A DNA stretch of 64,000 bases from Herpetosiphon geysericola (GTDB lineage Bacteria; Chloroflexota; Chloroflexia; Chloroflexales; Herpetosiphonaceae), in contig NZ_LGKP01000008.1 of assembly GCF_001306135.1 (NCBI RefSeq), positions 124,001-188,000 on the forward strand, given 5' to 3'. Position numbers and translations under genes: made by a program. Shown piece after piece: positions 8,766 to 16,794 of the stretch. The notes beneath the pieces are model-generated. The model searched no databases. It was not told where the DNA came from and saw nothing but the letters and a program-made list of their open reading frames with translations. Within the stretch, counting starts at the first letter, position 1. Every line of letters starts with the position of its first letter.

Positions 8766-8796
8766 TTGACTTAGAGCGCGCACGAAGGTTTAGACT
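8766..8796 (+). promoter_or_regulatory. MerR-type promoter (19-bp spacer) of the dehydrogenase gene
   Basis: TTGACT (8766-8771) and TAGACT (8791-8796) are separated by 19 bp, the overlong spacer typical of MerR-activated promoters. An imperfect dyad (TTAGAGCG/CGCACGAA) sits in the spacer and shares TTAGAGCGC with the second operator in reverse orientation. Confidence 0.65.
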
Positions 8797-8828
8797 GAGC
8801 TAGTGATTTAGTGTGAAGGATGCTTGCG

Positions 8829-9752
8829 ATGAGTTTGATAACCACCCCATTTGGCTTTGCCAGCACCGCCGCCGAGGTTGCCGCCGGAATCGATTGTCGT
8901 AGCCAGCGGATGATTGTTACTGGCGCTGCGTCGGGGATTGGCGTAGAAACTGCGCGTGCTTTGGCCAGCACTGGGGCCGAAGTTACCTTGGCCGTGCGTG
9001 ATCTTGCTGCTGGCGAAAAGGTTGCTGCTGAATTGCGGGCCAGCACTGGCAATGCTGCGATTCTGGTCAGCCAGCTTGATTTAGCTGATCGGGCTTCGAT
9101 TGCGCGCTTTGTGGCTCAATGGCAAGGGCCGTTGCATGTGCTGGTGAATAATGCTGGAGTGATGGCTTCACCTGAGCAGTATACCAACGAAGGTTGGGAA
9201 TCGCAGTTTGCGGTTAATCATCTTGGCCATTTTGCGCTAAGTCTTGGTTTGCAGCCTGCTTTAGTGGCGGCTGGCGGCGCACGGGTGGTTGTGGTTAGTT
9301 CTAGCGCGCATATGCGTTCGCCAGTGATTTTTGATGATGTGCATTTTGCCTTTCGTCCCTATGATCCATGGCTCGCTTATGGTCAGGCCAAAACCGCCAA
9401 TGTTTTGTTTGCGGTTGAGGCTGATGCCCGCTGGGCCGCCCAAGGCATTCGAGTTAATGCCTTAATGCCAGGCGCAATTTTGACCAACTTGCAACGCCAT
9501 GTTGGCGGCACAATGCGGGTTGCGCCGGAAATTCAAAAAACTGTTGCCCAAGGTGCGGCAACCTCGGTACTGCTCGGAATTTCGCCCTTGCTGACCGAGG
9601 TTGGAGGGCGCTATTTTGCCGATTGTAATGAGCAACCAATTGTCAGCCGCCGCCCCGTCGAAAACCCGTTACTGGGAGTTGCTGGCTATGCACTTGATCG
9701 CCACAATGCCCAGCGTCTGTGGAATGTTTCATTGGAGTTACTTGGTTTATAA
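8829..9752 (+). CDS. Short-chain dehydrogenase/reductase (retinol-dehydrogenase-like)
   Basis: A 307-residue NAD(P)-dependent oxidoreductase. The Rossmann motif is TGAASGIG and is followed by 'LVNNAGVM', Ser in 'VVVVSSSAHMRS' and the catalytic YGQAK (Y-x-x-x-K). Start ATG 8829 is preferred over ATG 8820 because 'gaagga' then lies 8 bp upstream instead of overlapping the codon. The length and N-terminal extension fit the WWOX/RDH-like SDR group. It is expressed from a MerR-type promoter. The substrate is unknown, perhaps a reactive aldehyde or ketone given the regulator. Confidence 0.9.
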   Translation: MSLITTPFGFASTAAEVAAGIDCRSQRMIVTGAASGIGVETARALASTGAEVTLAVRDLAAGEKVAAELRASTGNAAILVSQLDLADRASIARFVAQWQGPLHVLVNNAGVMASPEQYTNEGWESQFAVNHLGHFALSLGLQPALVAAGGARVVVVSSSAHMRSPVIFDDVHFAFRPYDPWLAYGQAKTANVLFAVEADARWAAQGIRVNALMPGAILTNLQRHVGGTMRVAPEIQKTVAQGAATSVLLGISPLLTEVGGRYFADCNEQPIVSRRPVENPLLGVAGYALDRHNAQRLWNVSLELLGL

Positions 9753-9766
9753 GACCTAAACAAGCA

Positions 9767-9810
9767 AAGCCCAGCGATCCAAATTTAAGGCTTGGATCGC
9801 TGGGCTTTTT
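9767..9810. terminator. Bidirectional terminator between two dehydrogenase genes
   Basis: A 16-bp perfect stem (AAGCCCAGCGATCCAA / TTGGATCGCTGGGCTT) with a 9-nt loop and a T-run on the plus side, between convergent genes. Confidence 0.85.
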
Positions 9811-9818
9811 TAATTCAG

Positions 9819-10559
9819 CTAGATAATTGGCCCCACAAAAACGGTATGGCCTTTGGGTTGGCTGCGATCGGCGGCGGCATCGACAATTGCTTGGGCAAAT
9901 TCCTCGATCGTAGGAATTGGCTCAGGGCTGTGTTCTTTGCGAGCAGCTAAAAAGCCAGGCTGAACCCTATCAAGCAATTTGGGCGTGATCGTGCCTTCAA
10001 TCATATCGCCGCTCACGACATAGAAGTGAATGCCACGTTGGCTGAATTCAGCGATGCGTTCGCGCAATGCCATTTCGCCAGCTTTTTTGCTGCTTGCTAC
10101 CGGTTCGTAGCCAGCGATAATTGGCCGTTCGCCATAAAAATGCGCCCAGTGGCTGGTGACGAACACAATGCAACTGCCAGCAGGCATCAATGGCAACATT
10201 GTTTCAACCGTTTGCACTTGCGCGGTCAGATTTAGATCCATAGCATAGGTTGCTGGCTTGTCTTTTTCAAGACCGCCACTAGCGTTAAGCACCAAAACAT
10301 CAAGCTTGCCAAAAGCTTGTTGAATTTGGGTTTGGGTTGTTATCAGGTCATTAATTTGGGTTAAATCGGCTTGGGCTAGCAACGCTTGCCTTCCCAGGGC
10401 GGTTATTTCGGCAGCAACCGCTTCAGCCCGGGCGGCCTTGCTGCGATAATTAAGCACAATATCGGCTCCCCGTTGGGCCAGTTGGCGGCTAATTTCGGCT
10501 CCAATGCCGCGCGAAGCTCCGGTTATCAGGGCAACTTGCCCAACAAAATCCTCTGGCAC
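9819..10559 (-). CDS. SDR-family oxidoreductase with atypical active site
   Basis: A 246-residue Rossmann protein with TGASRGIG, 'LVLNASGG' (in place of NNAG) and a catalytic Ser in 'VFVTSHWAH'. The expected YxxxK is replaced by 'GYEPVASSKKAGE', in which lysine comes 7 and 8 residues after the tyrosine. This matches a recognised SDR subgroup that also carries 'VVSGDMIEGT', present here. GTG 10559 is chosen over GTG 10574 because AAAGGA lies just upstream of it. Cofactor binding is likely. Whether it catalyses standard hydride transfer is open. Confidence 0.82.
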   Translation of the reverse strand: MPEDFVGQVALITGASRGIGAEISRQLAQRGADIVLNYRSKAARAEAVAAEITALGRQALLAQADLTQINDLITTQTQIQQAFGKLDVLVLNASGGLEKDKPATYAMDLNLTAQVQTVETMLPLMPAGSCIVFVTSHWAHFYGERPIIAGYEPVASSKKAGEMALRERIAEFSQRGIHFYVVSGDMIEGTITPKLLDRVQPGFLAARKEHSPEPIPTIEEFAQAIVDAAADRSQPKGHTVFVGPII

Positions 10560-10640
10560 ACATGATCCTTTCACGTCGCTTGGTTGGTTTTCCCATTGTG
10601 AGAAAAGCTAGCACGATTATACATATGCTGGCAAGCGGAT

Positions 10641-10668
10641 AAAGAACATAGAGCAAAGAACATAGAGC
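10641..10668. repeat. Tandem 14-mer repeat
   Basis: Two perfect adjacent copies of AAAGAACATAGAGC, followed by another 'ATAG'. Part of the repeat-filled 10560-11136 spacer, in which I see no gene. Confidence 0.8.
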
Positions 10669-10694
10669 ATAGGAGTTGAGGGTTGGCGTTGTTT

Positions 10695-10722
10695 AACCAC
10701 GAAGGACACGAAGATCACGAAG
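10695..10722. repeat. 9-bp-period CACGAAG repeat
   Basis: CACGAAG at 10698, 10707 and 10716. The inverted counterpart lies at 10780-10807. Confidence 0.65.
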
Positions 10723-10779
10723 TTCAGGTTTATCGTTTTATGCCAGTTATAAATATTCAAGTGTTTACCTAATTCAAAC

Positions 10780-10807
10780 CTTCGCGTGCTTCGCGCTCTT
10801 CGCGGTT
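10780..10807. repeat. 9-bp-period CTTCGCG repeat
   Basis: CTTCGCG at 10780, 10789 and 10798. Together with 10695-10722 it forms an imperfect long inverted repeat about 57 bp apart. Confidence 0.65.
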
Positions 10808-10840
10808 AGAATCATTTAACGTAGCGGCGTAGAGCTACGA

Positions 10841-10864
10841 AAGGATGAAAGATGAGGGATGAAG
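10841..10864. repeat. AAGGATGA repeat module
   Basis: 'aaggatgaaagatgagggat' matches, inverted, the 'atccctcatccttc' part of 48289-48335. Confidence 0.4.
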
Positions 10865-10911
10865 CTCGATTATTCGGACAATTCGTGGCGAAAAGATGTG
10901 GCTATCAAAAC

Positions 10912-10929
10912 AATCTGTGGAATCTGTGG
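10912..10929. repeat. AATCTGTGG doublet
   Basis: Two perfect adjacent AATCTGTGG units. The same doublet lies at 5892-5909 and, inverted, at 48181-48199. Confidence 0.6.
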
Positions 10930-11136
10930 CTTTAAAATAAACATCGGGCAATTCGCAGTTGCGATGACGAGCATAGAGAAACTGAATGTTGGGTTTTAGC
11001 AAATTTGCCTCATTTCTCGTTACGAAATTCACAATAATCGTAGCGAGGCTGCAACCCTGCAAGGTAGATCGCTCGGCTATGCTAAGATGGCATCGAGAGA
11101 AACAGCCTATTGGCTGTACGCTGCGAAAGGAACGTT

Positions 11137-12774
11137 ATGTTGGACTTGCTAGCGTCGAATCCACTATTGCTGCTGTTTGTGGTTGCAGCAATCGGCTATC
11201 CTTTGGGGCAATTGAATCTCGGCGGTGTGCGCCTCGGCGTTGCCGCCGTTTTGTTTGTGGGCTTGGCAATTGGCTCGCTTGATGAGCGGCTGAAACTGCC
11301 CGAAGTGCTGTATCAATTTGGCTTGGTGCTGTTTGTCTACACCGTCGGGTTGAGCAGCGGGCATCAGTTTTTTCGCTCGTGGCGCAGCAAAGGCTTGCGC
11401 GATAATCTCTTTATTGGCGGGATGATTGTCGTGGCCTATTTGTTTGCAATTCTGGCCCATTCATTCTTTAGCATTAAACCAACCTTAAGCGTTGGCCTGT
11501 TCACTGGCACGATCACGAATACGCCAGCCTTAGCAGCGGCCATTGAATATTTGAAATCGGCCTTGCCTGAGCAACAATTAGCCGCCGTGGTCAACGATCC
11601 GGTGGTTGGCTATTCGATTGCCTACCCAATGGGTGTGGTGGCGATGATGTTGGCAATTGTGTTGGTGCAACGCCTGTGGCGGGTCGATTATGCCAAAGAA
11701 TTGGCTTCGCGCCACGATTTAGAAGGCAACCACCAGGATATTACCAGCCGCACGGTTGAAATTACCAATCCTGAAGCAACCAAGCTTTCAGTTCAAGCCT
11801 TGATTGCCAAGTATCATTGGTCGATGGTGTTTGGGCGCTATCGCCGTGATGGCCATGTGGCGGTAACAACCGGCGCAACCCAATTTATGCTCGGCGATCA
11901 CGTCAGCATTGTTGGCTCAAGCGAGGTGCTGGAGCAAGTTATCGCTGTGCTTGGCCACGAAACCGAGGATATTTCCAACGATCGGCGCGAGCTTGATTAT
12001 CGCCGCATGTTTGTCTCCAACTCCAAAATTGTGGGGATTCGGCTGGAGCAACTGAATTTGCCCCAAGTGTTGGGCGCAACGATTACCCGCATTCGCCGTG
12101 GCGACGTGGAAATGTTGCCAACCGCAGATACCCGCTTAGAGCTTGGTGATCGGGTGCGGGTGATTGCTCGCCGCGCCGATATTCCCCAAGTGAGCCGTTT
12201 TTTTGGCGATTCGTATCGCGCCTTGAGCGAAGTTGATATTTTGACCTTCACCTTGGGTTTGGTGATGGGCTTGGTTATTGGTTCATTGGTCTTGCCGTTG
12301 CCTGGCGGTGTAAGCATCAAACTTGGCTTTGCTGGCGGGCCGTTGGTTGTTTCCTTGATTTTGGGGGCGCTTGATCGGACTGGCCCGTTGGTTTGGAACA
12401 TGCCCTATAGCACCAACCTGACGTTGCGCCAAATTGGGATTGTGATGTTCCTCGCTGGGGTCGGCACGCGCGCTGGCTATGATTTTGTCAAATTCTTATT
12501 CAGCAGCAATGGCTTGCTTTTGTTTGGAGTTGGCGCTGCAATCACCTTTACCCTCGCAATGCTCATTCTGACAATTGGCTATAAAGTGCTGAAAATTCCA
12601 ATGGGGATTCTCACGGGGATGTTGGCTGGTTTTCAGACCCAGCCCGCCTTGCTCAGTTTTGCTGTACAACAAAGCAATAACGATCTGCCAAACCAAGGCT
12701 ATGCAGCGGTTTATCCACTAGCATTAATCATCAAAATTATTCTTGCCCAGCTGATGCTGATTCAACTGCTATGA
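11137..12774 (+). CDS. AspT/YidE-type membrane transporter with two TrkA-C domains
   Basis: A 545-residue protein of the aspartate:alanine exchanger family. Two homologous membrane halves (about 5-165 and 370-545) flank a cytoplasmic pair of TrkA-C domains: 'AKYHWSMVFGRYRRDGH...LGDHVSIVGSSEVLEQV' and 'LNLPQVLGATITRIRRGDVEML...LGDRVRVIARRADI'. The pore-like 'GTITNTPALAAAIEYL' and 'GFQTQPALLSFAVQQS' repeats are clear. ATG 11137 has 'gaaagg' upstream. It probably exchanges or exports small carboxylates or amino acids, gated by a ligand at TrkA-C. The substrate is unknown. Confidence 0.88.
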   Translation: MLDLLASNPLLLLFVVAAIGYPLGQLNLGGVRLGVAAVLFVGLAIGSLDERLKLPEVLYQFGLVLFVYTVGLSSGHQFFRSWRSKGLRDNLFIGGMIVVAYLFAILAHSFFSIKPTLSVGLFTGTITNTPALAAAIEYLKSALPEQQLAAVVNDPVVGYSIAYPMGVVAMMLAIVLVQRLWRVDYAKELASRHDLEGNHQDITSRTVEITNPEATKLSVQALIAKYHWSMVFGRYRRDGHVAVTTGATQFMLGDHVSIVGSSEVLEQVIAVLGHETEDISNDRRELDYRRMFVSNSKIVGIRLEQLNLPQVLGATITRIRRGDVEMLPTADTRLELGDRVRVIARRADIPQVSRFFGDSYRALSEVDILTFTLGLVMGLVIGSLVLPLPGGVSIKLGFAGGPLVVSLILGALDRTGPLVWNMPYSTNLTLRQIGIVMFLAGVGTRAGYDFVKFLFSSNGLLLFGVGAAITFTLAMLILTIGYKVLKIPMGILTGMLAGFQTQPALLSFAVQQSNNDLPNQGYAAVYPLALIIKIILAQLMLIQLL

Positions 12775-12802
12775 CAGCGGTTGACACATACCTACCTATG
12801 CT

Positions 12803-12830
12803 AATGGCAGGCCAATCACGGCCTGCCATT
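12803..12830 (+). terminator. Perfect 11-bp hairpin before the STM4015-like operon
   Basis: AATGGCAGGCC / GGCCTGCCATT around AATCAC. It lies after the transporter gene and 19 bp before the first LRR gene. No T-run follows, so it could be a terminator or a leader hairpin. TTGACA at 12781 lies just upstream but no good -10 accompanies it. Confidence 0.55.
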
Positions 12831-12848
12831 CATATTTGCGAGGTTGGG

Positions 12849-13793
12849 ATGATCTTTGAATGGAAAAACCACTACGGTGCATTAGCCGTCCACAATTCAA
12901 CAGGATGGGAGCACTTTAAGCCAAGCGATGATCTGATGCGTTTTTATGTCGAAGATGACGATCCAAACCCATGGGAGATTTTCTTCAATGAGTGGCTTAC
13001 GAGCGATGAGCCAGCCAGCGTCACGGGCCTTGTGCTTGATCGCTGGTGGACTTGGAATGATCCAGTTGAGCGCATGAGTGCTAATTATGTTTTAGCCCAA
13101 CTTGCCGCTGCTAGCGAACGGATGCCATTGCTCAGAGCACTGTTTATCGGCGAAGTTACTGATAAGAAATTCGACCTTTCGTGGATTAGGCAAGGCAATT
13201 ATGCGCCATTTTTAGCAGCCTACCCACTGCTTGAATCGTTGGTGATTCGCGGTGGCCCTAGGTTGAGCTTTGGTTCGCTTCAGCATCAGCAGCTCAAAAC
13301 TTTGGTGATTCAATCTAATGGTTTATCAGCCCAAGTGGTGCGCGAGCTTGCTGCCGCCGATTTACCAGCTCTTGAACATTTGGAGCTTTGGCTGGGCTGG
13401 GCTGAGTCTGGTGGCGATTCGACGATTGCCGATTTGCAGCCGCTTTTGAATGGCGGAGGCTTGCCACAGTTAAAAACTTTGGCCTTGCGCAATTGTGATT
13501 ATGCAGACCTGCTGGCCCAAGCCCTTGCCAATGCCCCAATTCTTGAGCGGATCAAGGTGCTTGATCTTGCGCTGGGCAATTTGAGCGATGTTGGAGCCGA
13601 AGCCTTATTCGCTAGCCCAGCAATTCGCAAGCTTGATACGTTAGTGCTGCACCACCACTATCTGAGCGATGCAATGCTTGATTGTTGGGCATCGATTGAG
13701 CTTGCGGTTGAGGTGAGTTTTCAACAATTCGTACCAGACGACAACGAGGGTGAAGAAGTGTACCCAATCGCCATTAGCGGCTATCTTGCCTAA
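12849..13793 (+). CDS. STM4015-family leucine-rich repeat protein, copy 1
   Basis: A 314-residue protein opening the eight-gene operon. ATG 12849 follows 'gaggttggg' and aligns with the starts of the other copies. An N-terminal region of about 100 residues contains 'TGLVLDRWW'. Ribonuclease-inhibitor-like LRRs follow ('LESLVIRGGPRLSFGSLQHQQL', 'LEHLELWLG', 'LKTLALRNCDYADLLAQAL', 'KVLDLALGNLSDVGAEALF'), then a triple histidine in 'LVLHHHYLSDAML'. The C-terminus (YPIAISGYLA) differs from the RYIAVSE-like end of copies 2-4. LRR proteins usually bind other proteins. The function of this family is unreported to my knowledge. Confidence 0.85.
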   Translation: MIFEWKNHYGALAVHNSTGWEHFKPSDDLMRFYVEDDDPNPWEIFFNEWLTSDEPASVTGLVLDRWWTWNDPVERMSANYVLAQLAAASERMPLLRALFIGEVTDKKFDLSWIRQGNYAPFLAAYPLLESLVIRGGPRLSFGSLQHQQLKTLVIQSNGLSAQVVRELAAADLPALEHLELWLGWAESGGDSTIADLQPLLNGGGLPQLKTLALRNCDYADLLAQALANAPILERIKVLDLALGNLSDVGAEALFASPAIRKLDTLVLHHHYLSDAMLDCWASIELAVEVSFQQFVPDDNEGEEVYPIAISGYLA

Positions 13794-13873
13794 GCTGCTA
13801 GCGCTTTTTATCCATCGGGCTACGCGTTTGGTGCGATTGATTGGGCTTGGTATTGCTGTTTGAGGGCTAGGCT

Positions 13874-14815
13874 ATGGTTTTTGATTGGATCGGCTACTTT
13901 GGTGACTCGACGCTGGCAAATTGGGATGCTGAGGAGCAATTTGCGCCAATTGGCCACCCTGTGCGTCTGCATTTGGAATACGATTATGCGGCTAAATCGA
14001 CCACCCAAACGTGGAACGAGTATTTCAATGCGTGGCTGGCAACCGCCGAACCAGCCCAAACCACCGGATTGGTGATTGGTCGCTGGTGGCACGATACGGT
14101 CGATCCAGGTGATATTGACCGCGTTTTAGCCAGCATTATCAATGACCATGAGCAGTTGCCATTGCTCAAAGCCTTATTTGTTGGCGATTTCACCTACGAA
14201 GAATGGGAAATTTCGTGGATTATCCAAGGTGATTATGCTCCAGTTTTGGCAGCCTTTCCTGAACTTGAATATTTAGTTATTCGCGGTAGCTCAGAGCTGA
14301 GTTTTGGCACAGTTCAGCATCAAAATCTGAAAGCTTTGGTGATCCAAACTGGCGGTTTGGCGGCCCAGATTGTGCGGGAGCTTGCTGCTGCCGATTTTCC
14401 AGCGCTTGAACATTTGGAACTCTGGCTGGGCTGTGATTATTATGGTGGCGATTCAACGGTCGCTGATCTGCGACCAATTTTGCAGGCTGAAAATTTTCCA
14501 CAATTAGAAATTTTGGGCTTGCGTGATTGTGAATATGCCGATGAACTGGCCCAAGCGCTGGTTGATGCCCCGATTCTTAAGCAAATTAGCATACTCGACC
14601 TTTCGCTAGGCAATTTGAGCGATGTTGGGGCCGAGGTTTTGTTTGCGAGCGAGGCAATTCGCTGCCTCAACTTCCTCGATTTGCATCATCACTATCTGAG
14701 CAACGACATGCTTGAATGCTGGGATACAATTGGGCTATGGTGCGATGTGAGCGATCAGCAAGTGCCGCAAGAAGATAATGGCGAAGAATATCGTTTTGCG
14801 GCAGTGACCGAATGA
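13874..14815 (+). CDS. STM4015-family leucine-rich repeat protein, copy 2
   Basis: A 313-residue close paralogue of copies 1 and 3. It begins 'MVFDWIGYFGDSTLANWD' at ATG 13874. It shares with copy 3 an uninterrupted identical block around 'DFTYEEWEISWIIQGDYA'. LRRs occupy about 115-280, the HHH motif lies at 271-273, and an acidic linker leads to the C-terminal 'EYRFAAVTE'. It is separated from copy 1 by 80 bp without a clear terminator, so co-transcription is likely. The duplication looks recent compared with copy 4. Confidence 0.85.
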   Translation: MVFDWIGYFGDSTLANWDAEEQFAPIGHPVRLHLEYDYAAKSTTQTWNEYFNAWLATAEPAQTTGLVIGRWWHDTVDPGDIDRVLASIINDHEQLPLLKALFVGDFTYEEWEISWIIQGDYAPVLAAFPELEYLVIRGSSELSFGTVQHQNLKALVIQTGGLAAQIVRELAAADFPALEHLELWLGCDYYGGDSTVADLRPILQAENFPQLEILGLRDCEYADELAQALVDAPILKQISILDLSLGNLSDVGAEVLFASEAIRCLNFLDLHHHYLSNDMLECWDTIGLWCDVSDQQVPQEDNGEEYRFAAVTE

Positions 14816-14828
14816 GGGTTTGTGCCGA

Positions 14829-14849
14829 TTGTGACAGTATTTGTCGCAA
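14829..14849 (+). promoter_or_regulatory. Dyad/hairpin before STM4015-like copy 3
   Basis: TTGTGACA / TGTCGCAA around GTATT, an 8-bp stem with one wobble. A second short hairpin (TAGGC/GCCTA) follows at about 14868-14885. Hairpins precede copies 1 and 3 but no clear one was seen before copies 2 or 4. They may adjust the expression of individual copies. Confidence 0.4.
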
Positions 14850-14908
14850 ACTCAGGTATCCTACGAGTAGGCTTCAATCGGCCTACGCTTGTTGTTTATG
14901 AGGTAGAC

Positions 14909-15850
14909 ATGATCTTCGATTGGATGGGCTATTTTGGTGATTCGACCATTGCGAATTGGGATGGACGAAAAAACCTTGCGCCGATTGGCCACCCTGTGCG
15001 CCTGCACTTGGAGTATGACTATAGCGCAAAAGCGCCAGCCCCAACTTGGCAAGATTATTTTAATGCGTGGCTGGCGACCGATGAGCCTGCCAAAACCACA
15101 GGCTTGGTGATTGGGCGTTGGTGGCACGATTCGCCCGAAGATAATGATATTGAGCTTGTTTTAGAAGGCATCGTGAATGCTCGCGAACGCTTGCCCTTGC
15201 TCAAAGCCTTGTTTGTCGGCGATTTTACCTATGAAGAATGGGAAATTTCGTGGATTATCCAAGGCGATTATGCAGCGGTTTTGGCAGCCTACCCCCAGCT
15301 TGAATATTTAGCAATTCGTGGTGGCTCGAACTTGAGTTTTGGCGCGATTCAGCATCAACAGCTCAAGGGCTTAGTGATTCAGACTGGTGGCTTGCCTGTG
15401 CAAGTGGTGCGTGACGTGGCTGCTGCCAATCTGCCAGCGCTTGAACATTTGGAACTCTGGCTGGGTAATGATGAATATGGTGGCAATTCGACCGTCGATG
15501 ATCTGCAACCGATTTTAAGTGGCGAGCGTTTTCCAAGCTTAATCAACTTGGGTTTGCGCGATTGTGAATATGTAGATACGCTGGCCCAAGCAGTAGCTAA
15601 AGCCCCAATTCTGGAACGGATCAAGGTACTTGATCTTTCGCTGGGCAATCTGAGCGATGCTGGCGCTGAAGTTCTATTTACCAGCGAAGCCATTCGCAAG
15701 CTCGAATTTCTCGATTTGCACCACCACTATATGAGCGATGGCATGCGCGATTGTTGGGCCACGATTGAACTTAAAAGTGATGTTAGCGGACAAGAAACCG
15801 CCGACGAAGATGGGGACGAAGAATATCGCTATATCGCCGTCAGCGAGTAA
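14909..15850 (+). CDS. STM4015-family leucine-rich repeat protein, copy 3
   Basis: A 313-residue protein, ATG 14909 preceded by 'gaggtag'. Nearly colinear with copy 2: 'MIFDWMGYFGDSTIANWD', 'TGLVIGRWWHDS', identical 'DFTYEEWEISWIIQG', LRRs, 'LDLHHHYMSDGM', an acidic linker and the end 'EYRYIAVSE'. An upstream in-frame extension (to 14822) is rejected because the ATG with a ribosome-binding site aligns with the paralogues. Same operon as its neighbours. Its role is unknown beyond probable protein binding. Confidence 0.85.
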   Translation: MIFDWMGYFGDSTIANWDGRKNLAPIGHPVRLHLEYDYSAKAPAPTWQDYFNAWLATDEPAKTTGLVIGRWWHDSPEDNDIELVLEGIVNARERLPLLKALFVGDFTYEEWEISWIIQGDYAAVLAAYPQLEYLAIRGGSNLSFGAIQHQQLKGLVIQTGGLPVQVVRDVAAANLPALEHLELWLGNDEYGGNSTVDDLQPILSGERFPSLINLGLRDCEYVDTLAQAVAKAPILERIKVLDLSLGNLSDAGAEVLFTSEAIRKLEFLDLHHHYMSDGMRDCWATIELKSDVSGQETADEDGDEEYRYIAVSE

Positions 15851-15861
15851 GGAGCACAAGA

Positions 15862-16794
15862 ATGGCTCAATTGCCATGGATGTCGGAGCTTGCGCCATCG
15901 AACATTGCCGATTGGGATCACCCTAGTGTTTTGCAACCAAGCGGCGTTGTGCAGCGGGTTGGGCTGAGCTACGAAGATGATTATGATAGCAAGGTAACGT
16001 GGAGCGACCGCTTTGCCGATTTTTTGGCCTTGCCGAGCGTTGAAAAAACCACCGGCTTGGTGATTGGTACGTGGTGGGAGCTGGATGATGGCAATGGGCC
16101 AGTTGATGAAGTCGTTGAAAGTTTGGTTAGCGCTGCACCGCAATTGCCCAATTTACGCGCCTTATTCATTGGCGATATTATGAGCGAAGAATCGGAAATC
16201 TCATGGATCGAGCAGGATGATCTCTCGCCTTTGCTCTCGGCGTTTCCCAACTTACAGCATTTTGCGATTCGCGGCGCCAACGGCCTGAGCCTTGGTTCGT
16301 GCCAGCATGCCCAGCTCAAAACCTTGGTTATTCAAAGCGGTGGCTTGGCCAATCGGGTTGTGCAGGAGATTTTCCATGGCAAATTGCCTGCGCTCGAGCA
16401 TTTGGAATTGTGGCTTGGCTCCGAGTGGTATGGCGGCGATGTGACCTTGACTGATCTTGAGCCATTACTCAATGACGAATTGTTTCCGCAACTCAAGGTG
16501 CTGGCCTTGCGCGATTGCTCGTTTGCTGATGATTTGGCGATTGCCTTGAGCCAAGCGCCGATCATCAACCGCCTTGAGGTGCTTGATCTTTCGCTTGGCA
16601 ACCTTGGCGATGAAGGTGCAAAGGCCTTGTTGGCCTGCCCTGCGATTAAACAGCTGAAATTGCTCGATTTGCACTATCACTTTATTGATAGCGAGCTGGC
16701 GAAGCAATTCAAACACTTGGGAATTGAGGTTGATATTTCCGAACCGCAAGACCCCAATCGTCACGATCGCCGTTATATCGCGGTGAGTGAATGA
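15862..16794 (+). CDS. STM4015-family leucine-rich repeat protein, copy 4 (divergent)
   Basis: A 310-residue protein, ATG 15862 with AAGGAG upstream and only 11 bp after copy 3. It is more divergent than copies 1-3 but keeps the N-terminal 'TGLVIGTWWELDD', 'LRALFIGDIMSEESEISWIEQDD', the LRR series, 'LDLHYHFIDSELA' (HYH for HHH) and the C-terminal 'RRYIAVSE'. Its stop overlaps the STM4014-like start by 4 bp (ATGA), so it is translationally coupled. It is probably the ancestral cassette copy from which copies 1-3 were amplified. Confidence 0.88.
   Translation: MAQLPWMSELAPSNIADWDHPSVLQPSGVVQRVGLSYEDDYDSKVTWSDRFADFLALPSVEKTTGLVIGTWWELDDGNGPVDEVVESLVSAAPQLPNLRALFIGDIMSEESEISWIEQDDLSPLLSAFPNLQHFAIRGANGLSLGSCQHAQLKTLVIQSGGLANRVVQEIFHGKLPALEHLELWLGSEWYGGDVTLTDLEPLLNDELFPQLKVLALRDCSFADDLAIALSQAPIINRLEVLDLSLGNLGDEGAKALLACPAIKQLKLLDLHYHFIDSELAKQFKHLGIEVDISEPQDPNRHDRRYIAVSE

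Noticed and set aside
10698-10804. CRISPR-like array
   Set aside because: The CACGAAG units are only 7 bp at 9-bp period without spacers, and no cas genes are present.
10835-11062. Open reading frame in the repeat spacer before the AspT-like gene
   Set aside because: It is made of the dispersed repeats and overlaps no conserved domain.
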